Assembly (NCBI GenBank): GCA_039819085.1
Contig: JBCBSQ010000025.1
Coordinates: 1-29,896 of the forward strand
Origin: MED-G105 sp039819085
Lineage (GTDB): Bacteria; Pseudomonadota; Alphaproteobacteria; Caulobacterales; Parvularculaceae
Direction: 5' to 3'
Length of the DNA: 29,896 bases
Position numbers and translations under genes: made by a program. The notes beneath the pieces were generated by a model. The model made no database searches. It saw nothing but the letters and a program-made list of their open reading frames with translations, and was not told where the DNA came from. How positions within the stretch are numbered: position 1 is the first letter of the stretch; every line of letters starts with the position of its first letter. Positions 25,401 to 29,896 of the stretch are shown here, piece by piece.

Positions 25401-26177
25401 GTCTATCTGCATACGGGCGAATTTGACGATGGCGAACTCGGCGAAGTCTTCATCGACATGCACAAGGAAGGCGCCGCATTCCGAAGCCTGATGAACAACT
25501 TCGCAATCGCAATTTCGCTCGGCCTGCAATATGGCGTGCCGCTGGAAGAATTCGTCGACGCCTATGTCTTTACGCGGTTCGACCCTTCGGGGCGCGTCGA
25601 AGGCAATGACCAGATCAAGCACGCGACCTCCATTATCGACTATATCTTCCGTGAACTGGCGATCTCCTATCTCGGGCGGACGGACCTCGCCCATGTCGAT
25701 CCTGACGAATCCGCCGTCGACGCGATCGGCCGCGGCGTCGATCGGGAGAAGGCTCAAGAAGAGGCGACGCGTCTCATCTCAAAAGGCTTCTCGCGTTCAA
25801 CAGTGACGGACAATCTTGTCGTTCTGCGCGGCGGCGAGTTCGACCGCTTCCGAAACAGGGAAGGCGGCGACGAAACCGCGCCGCCTACTGACGACGCCAA
25901 CGACGACAGCCCGGAAATCGTCGACGAGGGGCCGGCGCCGATTGCGCGGCATGGCGACGCGCCGCCCGAAATCGAAAGCCAGATCGCAAAGCTAGCCGCC
26001 GCCGTTCGTCAGAAAGCGCCGCCGGGCAGCCTCGCATCGCCGGAAACCCCGGAGCGCCAGGCCCGCGCCAAGGGCTATGAAGGCGACGCCTGTCCGTCCT
26101 GCGGCCAGTTCACGCTCGTGCGCACGGGCGTCTGCCTCAGATGTGACAGCTGCGGGTTCTCATCCGGCTGCTCATAG
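22413..26177 (+). CDS. nrdJ: Vitamin B12-dependent (class II) ribonucleotide reductase
   Basis: Adenosylcobalamin-dependent reduction of ribonucleotides to deoxyribonucleotides, working with or without oxygen. The 1254-residue product is full length for the long proteobacterial type. Key residues are visible: redox C199 (HACFIQS) and C491 (TACNLAS), and the N478-P-C480-S-E482 motif that holds the thiyl radical cysteine and its two helpers. C480 and C491 are 11 residues apart, as in Thermotoga NrdJ. The barrel carries a family insertion of about 100 residues after DHPDVEDFISWK. A TSCPD-type domain lies at about 985-1090, and a C-terminal zinc-ribbon-like Cys cluster (CPSCGQ, CLRCDSCG, GCS) that passes electrons from thioredoxin. 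Start ATG 22413 has AAGGGA upstream. It ends 9 nt from the convergent SLT gene. Confidence 0.96.
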   Translation: MKFRRVFTAAESDPYADIVFVKRDSEIRNADGELMFEARDIVAPVEWSQTAVDILAQKYFRKAGTPAKTRKMKEDGVPDFLQRSVPDVAAIAKAPADARFGPETSARQVFDRLAGAWGYWGWRAGLFDDEESAQAFVDELKFMLARQVAAPNSPQWFNTGLHWAYGLEGDGGGHFYVDPQTDEVVESATAFERPQPHACFIQSVSDTLTGDGGIMDLWKREARLFKYGSGTGSNFSAIRGENEPLSGGGQSSGLISFLTIGDAAAGAVKSGGVTRRAAKMVVLDADHPDVEDFISWKALEEEKVAALAAGSKAIAKRLPQILDACWPAEPLEKESDEARFDARENEALAAAIKAARADFVPDAIIKRTIDLARQGVRAIELETFDTDWDSEGYRTVSGQNANNSLRVGDDFFAALKDDRDWELRGRVSGETIRTVKTQELWQALNEAAWRCADPGLQFRDTINAWHTCSTDGEIRASNPCSEYFFLDDTACNLASLNLTAFLSDEGFDVAGLEHACRLWTTVLEISVAMAQYPSPEIARRSYDYRTLGLGFANLGALAMRSGLGYDSREARAIGAGVSSLMTGAAYRASAEMAAALGPFPAFKRNRKAMLRVLRNHRRAALGGNAEDGFESLNKQPVTFEPDACPWPALAERAQKVWDDVVELGEISGFRNAQATAIAPTGTIGLVMDCDTTGIEPDFALVKFKKLAGGGMVKIINQSVPEALKSLGYPSQEREAIINYAVGRGTLDGAPAINAASLQEEGFGQKELDALALRLNSAFDLSFAFAPSLLGEGFCRNVLRFTDQQMQGTGYQVLRDLGFSDEDIHVANLYVCGAMTLEGAPFLKSEHLDVFDCAVPCGRIGERSLSIAAHLEMMASCQPFVSGGISKTVNLPATASIADCGRAYLRAWELGLKSIALYRDGSKLSQPLSTLLPATADADEDDADLLDHDLTIAPAAEKSRIVAERIVERIIERTPGRRRLPDRRKGYIQKAIVGGHKVYLHTGEFDDGELGEVFIDMHKEGAAFRSLMNNFAIAISLGLQYGVPLEEFVDAYVFTRFDPSGRVEGNDQIKHATSIIDYIFRELAISYLGRTDLAHVDPDESAVDAIGRGVDREKAQEEATRLISKGFSRSTVTDNLVVLRGGEFDRFRNREGGDETAPPTDDANDDSPEIVDEGPAPIARHGDAPPEIESQIAKLAAAVRQKAPPGSLASPETPERQARAKGYEGDACPSCGQFTLVRTGVCLRCDSCGFSSGCS

Positions 26178-26186
26178 ACAAGCCCG

Positions 26187-27191
26187 TTAAGGCCGCGGGG
26201 ACAGAACATTCTTTACAAGGACCATTGGATCGGCCGCGCCGAGCGCCATCACGGCGAGCGGCGCCAGGCGCGCATCCGCGCCCATAAAGGCCCGCGTCGC
26301 CGCGCTAAGCTCCGCAGCGGCGGTCGTCCTCGACGCCGCATCGCGCCCATGTCGCTCAACTGGCGCGGCGGTCCCGGGTTCGAAAGCCCCGGGTTCGAAA
26401 GCCCCGGGCGCGACCGTCGCGGACAAGGCCGAACGCGCCTTACCTGGCGTCATCGCGCTTGCGGCGCGCACCGCCGCGGGATCGATCGTCGAGATCGCAT
26501 ATTGATGGCCCGCCCGCGCGGCGTTCGCTGAACGCGGCGCAGAGATCGATGGCGCGGCCGCGCCGATCGTCGCTTCAAAGCTCGCGATCACTTCGCCAAC
26601 GGATTTTGCGCGCGCGCCGTCATAAAAAACCGCCCGGTTCACCTTTGCGGCGGCGGGAGCGAGCGCCGCCGCGGATGCGTCTTTGTTGGCGCCCAGAAGC
26701 TTTGCGGCCCCGCCTGCGCCCAGGAAATGCGCCGCATAGAGATCGGCTGGCGCGGCGGGCCGGCCAAGCTTTTTCTCAAGGATCTTTTTGTTATCGAGCG
26801 CAAGCTCCGCCGCCAGAGTTGAGGCCATTTCCGGATCGCGCCGCATGTTCAGGATCGACGCCTTGCGCGCAGAGTCCGACACCACATATCGGCCGCTTTG
26901 CGTGCGGACGATCGCGTCAGCCTCAGCCTCCATCCCGTGCTCCGCGCCATACGTCTTGACCGCGGCGAGCCAGGTCTGCTCGACAAACTGAAAGAGCCCT
27001 GTGGCGCTTGACGACTTCGCCCTGGCGTTGGGATCAAGGCTGCTTTCGCGCGCCGCGACATTGTAGAGATACCCAAAATCGACGCCGGTCGCGTCCGCAG
27101 CCGACTTCAGGGCCGCGCCGACCTTCGCTGACGCCTGATGCGAAGAAGTCGGCGCAACGTGTCCTGAAAATCCGTCTACGGGTGAGGCCAT
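26187..27191 (-). CDS. SLT-type lytic transglycosylase without visible signal peptide
   Basis: Predicted muramidase that cleaves glycan strands with 1,6-anhydro product formation. The 334-residue product has a lysozyme-like SLT domain at about residues 30-190, with catalytic E49 in ARESSLDP and the GLFQF motif. The C-terminal 130 residues are Ala/Pro-rich and low complexity. Nothing at the N-terminus looks like a signal peptide or membrane segment, so export needs another route. Start ATG 27191 has AAGGA upstream. It lies 80 nt after thiO on the same strand and 1.3 kb from the holin gene. Related soluble SLT proteins occur widely in alphaproteobacteria, some near flagellar genes, so a phage-type lysis role is one of several options. 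Confidence 0.85.
   Translation of the reverse strand: MASPVDGFSGHVAPTSSHQASAKVGAALKSAADATGVDFGYLYNVAARESSLDPNARAKSSSATGLFQFVEQTWLAAVKTYGAEHGMEAEADAIVRTQSGRYVVSDSARKASILNMRRDPEMASTLAAELALDNKKILEKKLGRPAAPADLYAAHFLGAGGAAKLLGANKDASAAALAPAAAKVNRAVFYDGARAKSVGEVIASFEATIGAAAPSISAPRSANAARAGHQYAISTIDPAAVRAASAMTPGKARSALSATVAPGAFEPGAFEPGTAAPVERHGRDAASRTTAAAELSAATRAFMGADARLAPLAVMALGAADPMVLVKNVLSPRP
26373..26408 (-). repeat. 15-bp tandem repeat in the SLT gene
   Basis: Two exact copies of CCCGGGTTCGAAAGC plus six more bases (plus-strand reading). On the coding strand it encodes repeated PGAFE in the low-complexity tail. The unit keeps the reading frame. Confidence 0.92.
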
Positions 27192-27194
27192 CAG

Positions 27195-27209
27195 TTAACA
27201 GGTCCTTAC
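27195..27209. promoter_or_regulatory. Near-consensus CtrA-type site at the SLT gene start
   Basis: TTAACAGGTCCTTAC matches TTAA-N7-TTAA except for the last base. It overlaps the leader just before the SLT start codon at 27191. One base off and with no other support, this may be chance. Confidence 0.25.
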
Positions 27210-27271
27210 CGCGCCGCCCTCAAGATACGGCGCTTCAGCAACGTTTTTCGCCAAACAGGGTGAACGCCCTC

Positions 27272-28429
27272 CTAACGCAGCTTCCGGTCGGGCGTCATCG
27301 AGCGTTCCAGGAACCGATCCGGCGAGAACGCGGCCGGCCAATCCCCTGTCCCGCCGAGCAGGCGTTCCGCAACCATGCGCGCCGTCGCCGGCGCCAGAAG
27401 AACGCCATTTCGGTAGTGCCCGACAGCGAAGATGATCCGCTCGTCGCGACCGCTCAAAGGGCCGATAACCGGCGCGGCGTCGGGCGTGCCCGGCCGAAGC
27501 CCCGCCCAGCGCGAAGCCTCATGCGCGCGCGCCAGCAATGGCGCGATCCGCTCAGCCCGGGCGCGCAAACGCGCAACCTCATTCGCATCCGGATCGAGCC
27601 GGTCGTGGCCGGAAACTTCCGTCGCGCCAATGACGATCCGCCCGTCGGACTTGGGACAGATATAGGCGCCTGCGCCGCGAATGACCCGCGACGGGCCGCG
27701 CGCGTCTGCGACCTTTAGCGCCAACGCGTCGCCTTTCACCGGCTGGACGACGCCGGGAGGCATCCCGGCCGCTTCGGCAAAAACGCCCGCGCCGGCGGCG
27801 ACCACCACGCGGTCCGCGAAGAAAAGCCCGCCGCTGGCGAGCGTCAGCCGCAAGGCGCCCTTCTCCGGCGTCAGCCTTGCGACGACGCCCTGGCGCACCT
27901 CGGCGCCGGCGCGCCGCGCGGCGGCCTCTAACGCGGCGACCAAAAGAATAGGATCAACCTGGCCTTCCTCCAGCGCGAAGAGCCCGCCGATGACGGCTTC
28001 GGAAAGATGCGGCTCGAACTCACGCGTCGCCTTTGCGTCAAGCCGCTCCGACGTCACGCCCGCCGCTTCCATCGCCGCCGCTTGCGCCGCCAGACGCTCC
28101 GCCCCCGCCTCATCTAACGCGACGCCGAGAACCCCTTCGGGGCGGTAGTCAACGTCAATGCCAGAAGCTTCCCGAAGCGCTTCCGCGTAGCCCGGCCATG
28201 CGCGCAAGGAAGCGAGCGAGAAATCCCGCAACGCCGCCGGCGCGCCGCCAAGCAGATGAGGTTCAGCCCCTTCGAATGACGGCGCGAGCATCCCGGCCGC
28301 CGCCTTCGTGGCGCGCGGGACCGCGGAGCGCCCATCAATCACTGCGACCGCCTCACCCGCCGCCGCCAGCTCCCAGGCAATCGAAAGACCGATTGCGCCG
28401 CCGCCGATAATCGCCGTACCCGTCCGCAT
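27272..28429 (-). CDS. thiO: Glycine oxidase ThiO (FAD-dependent)
   Basis: Oxidises glycine to dehydroglycine (iminoacetate), the nitrogen donor for the thiazole made by ThiG. The 385-residue DAO-family protein has the FAD-binding Rossmann motif at the start (IIGGGAIGLSIAWELA), a second flavin segment (VVAAGAG at about 211) and the family C-terminus AVGHYRNGVLLAPATARMVAE. Length and end motif favour ThiO over D-amino-acid dehydrogenases. It stands apart from thiS-thiG, between a holin gene (31 nt upstream) and an SLT gene (80 nt downstream), all on the same strand. Confidence 0.92.
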   Translation of the reverse strand: MRTGTAIIGGGAIGLSIAWELAAAGEAVAVIDGRSAVPRATKAAAGMLAPSFEGAEPHLLGGAPAALRDFSLASLRAWPGYAEALREASGIDVDYRPEGVLGVALDEAGAERLAAQAAAMEAAGVTSERLDAKATREFEPHLSEAVIGGLFALEEGQVDPILLVAALEAAARRAGAEVRQGVVARLTPEKGALRLTLASGGLFFADRVVVAAGAGVFAEAAGMPPGVVQPVKGDALALKVADARGPSRVIRGAGAYICPKSDGRIVIGATEVSGHDRLDPDANEVARLRARAERIAPLLARAHEASRWAGLRPGTPDAAPVIGPLSGRDERIIFAVGHYRNGVLLAPATARMVAERLLGGTGDWPAAFSPDRFLERSMTPDRKLR

Positions 28430-28460
28430 GCCCTACCGATCACCTGTCCCCGGCGCGCTT

Positions 28461-29054
28461 CTATTCCTCCGCCCGCCCACTATCGCGGGGTCCGGCCTCG
28501 CCGCCGCCGGGCGACATAAGCCGCGTCTTTTCGCGCGAGCCGGCTGATGAGCCGAAAAAGTAATTCACCACCGCCGCCGTCATGGTCGCGAGGGCGCCGA
28601 GCATGATGGAGAACTCCGTCTCGGCGCCTTCCGGCAGACGGCGGGTCACCATCGCCGCCAACACAATGAAAAATCCGCCAAGGATCAATCCGCCAAGGAT
28701 GGAGGGCGTCAAATCGTCCATCGCCGCCTGGCGGGCGCGGGCGTCCGCGCGGTCGGCCGACGCGATCCGGGCGTCTTCCAGACGGGCGTCGTCGATGGCG
28801 CGCCGGAACTCAATCTCGGCGCGCTTCAGCGCGAGAAGCGTTTCCGGTTCAGCGGTCTCGATCGCGCCGGCGAGCGCCTCCTCCTCGACCGCTTCGGAGC
28901 CGAATATTGCGCGCGAAAGGGCGCCGACCGCCGCGCCGGCAAGCGGACCGCCAAGGGCGTGGGCGATCTGCGGCGCGGTGGTCGCGACGGCGCGCTTCAG
29001 CCGACCCCGCGTTTTTGGCGCGCCTTTTCCACCGCCGCTTTCGTCTGAAGACAT
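28461..29054 (-). CDS. Holin of the 3TM gene-transfer-agent release family
   Basis: Small inner-membrane protein of the family named for gene transfer agent release (GTA_holin_3TM). In Rhodobacter capsulatus the holin of this kind lets an endolysin reach the wall. The 197-residue product has a Lys/Arg-rich N-terminus, a hydrophobic helix at about 30-52, a charged helical region (about 55-110), and two strong membrane segments (about 117-138 and 149-168) followed by YFFGSSAGSREKT, the family C-terminal motif. Start ATG 29054 has GAGGAG upstream. No other GTA structural gene is in the window, so whether it serves a GTA, a prophage remnant or something else is open. Confidence 0.82.
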   Translation of the reverse strand: MSSDESGGGKGAPKTRGRLKRAVATTAPQIAHALGGPLAGAAVGALSRAIFGSEAVEEEALAGAIETAEPETLLALKRAEIEFRRAIDDARLEDARIASADRADARARQAAMDDLTPSILGGLILGGFFIVLAAMVTRRLPEGAETEFSIMLGALATMTAAVVNYFFGSSAGSREKTRLMSPGGGEAGPRDSGRAEE

Positions 29055-29370
29055 TTATGAACTCCTCGTAAGAGTCGCATTGGGCGTAAGATAACCCCCA
29101 GCGAACAGGCGTTCGACGAAATCTCCGCCGAGCGCCCGAAAGGCCATGCGCCAGAAGGGGTTGGCCTGTTCGATAGAGAAGGACGAGAGGACGTCCGAAC
29201 CACCTTCTCCATCCGCGGCTCATGGGCCCACGGGCCGGCTTGCCGGCAGGGACCAATCAATCCAGCTTGCGATCCCCATGGAATCGGCTTTGCGCCGCAA
29301 ACAGCTCGCAGAAGGCGGGTTGTCCGCGACTCTGAATGGCCGATGCAAGTCATAGGAGAGGTCTCAGAAC
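29055..29370. promoter_or_regulatory. Divergent intergenic region between holin and the terminal gene
   Basis: 316 nt without a convincing gene. It carries the ribosome-binding sites of both flanking genes (GAGGAG for the holin; AGGAGAGG at 29354-29361 for the plus-strand gene) and a GCCGGC-TT-GCCGGC inverted sequence near 29233. No clear promoter or RNA gene is seen. Confidence 0.35.
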
Positions 29371-29582
29371 GTGACCGCCATGATCGAATCCCTGGCTTTC
29401 ACCGCGGCGCTCTTTGCGACCGTCGCATCGCTTTCGCTCGCCCTCGGTCGCCGCGCGGGGGACGCGCCGGCCGTCACTCTGTTCGCGGGTCTCGCCGTAG
29501 CGCTCGCCGCTCAGAGCCTCGGCGTCTCAGCGCCGTCGATCGACTTCGCGAGCGGACCGGCGACCATCGGTCTCGCGGCGCT
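29371..29582 (+). pseudogene. N-terminal part of a hydrophobic membrane-protein gene, broken by a fold-back
   Basis: Starts at GTG 29371 with AGGAGAGG 9 nt upstream. It encodes an Ala/Leu-rich protein with one or two membrane segments (residues about 5-25 and 35-52). Up to 29582 (about 71 codons) it reads as a normal gene. From 29583 the frame stays open to the window end, but the sequence is the antisense of a better coding frame. The missing continuation is found on the minus strand from 29894. Family not recognised. Confidence 0.55.
29528..29582 (+). repeat. 55-bp inverted repeat, left arm
   Basis: Begins CAGCGCCGTCGATCGA and ends GCGGCGCT. It is identical to the reverse complement of the last 55 bases of the window, with the match stopping at 29583. 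Confidence 0.97.
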
Positions 29583-29896
29583 TTCAAGACGAACTGCGCG
29601 CTTTACGCCAGTTGGCGCCGGCGCGGCGGCGAGCGTCTTGCGGTCGAACGCTGCGCCGTCGAGCAGCAGCGCTGCGGCGATGAGCGCCGACGTCGCGGCG
29701 GTCGTTTGCGGCAGCATCACAAAGGCGCTCAGCGCCCAGAACGCGAAACACAAGGGCGCGCCTACGGTCGCAAGCTGGAAGGCGGCTTTGCGCCGTCGCA
29801 TGAGCGTGCGCATCCGAAGCTGCGTCGCCGCAGCGAAGCTGAGCGCCGCGAGACCGATGGTCGCCGGTCCGCTCGCGAAGTCGATCGACGGCGCTG
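29583..29896 (-). pseudogene. Displaced C-terminal part of the same membrane-protein gene (inverted)
   Basis: Read on the minus strand from 29894, the frame begins with the residues encoded at 29528-29582 (APSIDFASGPATIGLAALS) and continues with FAAATQLRMRTL, then a strong membrane stretch rich in Ala/Leu/Phe. Joining the two halves at the shared 55-bp arm gives one continuous multi-pass protein. This means the segment 29583-29841 is inverted relative to the gene start. Confidence 0.5.
29842..29896 (-). repeat. 55-bp inverted repeat, right arm (window end)
   Basis: Exact reverse complement of 29528-29582, ending on the last base of the window. The arm could extend further outside the window. 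Confidence 0.97.

Noticed and set aside
26373..26408. tRNA T-arm-like GGGTTCGAA sequences
   Set aside because: They are part of a coding tandem repeat, and no acceptor, D or anticodon arms surround them.
28997..29353. 118-residue minus-strand frame upstream of the holin
   Set aside because: Overlaps the holin start in another frame, and composition and motifs give no support.
1..29896. CRISPR arrays, insertion sequences, rRNA and tRNA genes
   Set aside because: None seen: no regularly spaced repeats, no transposase motifs and no tRNA or rRNA signatures on either strand by eye.

Overview
The window reads as a chromosomal segment of a GC-rich alphaproteobacterium, probably of the Parvularcula/Hyphomonas type. 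The reasons are an RNase E with a very large acidic insertion in its S1 domain and a C-terminal GWW motif, the order aroQ-accB-accC ... aat-DUF2155-NDUFA12, a full-length B12-dependent NrdJ, a bactofilin paired with an M23 peptidase, a CtrA-type TTAA-N7-TTAA site and a GTA-type holin. The taxonomic call is an inference from gene content. The window has an irregular length and ends in a fold-back, so it may be a whole contig.

Layout. (1) 34-1969: a cell-shape pair, a membrane-anchored M23 endopeptidase overlapping a bactofilin gene. (2) 2096-7721, minus strand: amiC-like amidase, mrcA (PBP1a) and prfB, read in that order. prfB needs a programmed +1 frameshift. (3) 7722-8598: a long divergent control region holding a perfect CtrA-type box, a two-hairpin structure ending in a U-run terminator on the minus strand, and a structured rne leader. 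(4) 8599-14413: rne, a BepA-like M48 metalloprotease and a DsbA-family protein, plus strand. (5) 14434-15411: thiS-thiG, minus strand. (6) 15499-17839: aroQ-accB-accC. (7) 17868-20054: a caspase-like protease gene on the opposite strand, sitting between accC and aat. Its base composition and codon use look different from its neighbours. (8) 20260-22150: aat, DUF2155 and NDUFA12. (9) 22413-26177: nrdJ. (10) 26187-29054, minus strand: a 3TM holin, thiO and a soluble SLT-type lytic transglycosylase. (11) 29371-29896: a membrane-protein gene that is broken by an inverted fold-back with exactly 55-bp arms.

How the genes work together. Much of the window serves the cell envelope: PBP1a synthesis, AmiC and M23 hydrolysis, bactofilin scaffolding, BepA-type and DsbA-type periplasmic quality control, and a possible holin/transglycosylase lysis pair. 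The rest is core metabolism and information processing: fatty-acid carboxylation, thiamine thiazole synthesis (thiS, thiG and, 12 kb away, thiO), chorismate synthesis, RNA decay, translation termination, N-end rule tagging and deoxynucleotide supply. The least ordinary items are the caspase-like gene with an embedded EF-hand and a poly-G ribosome-binding region, the CtrA-box/terminated-RNA structure between amiC and rne, the holin-thiO-SLT arrangement, and the terminal fold-back, which is either an assembly artefact or an invertible segment.
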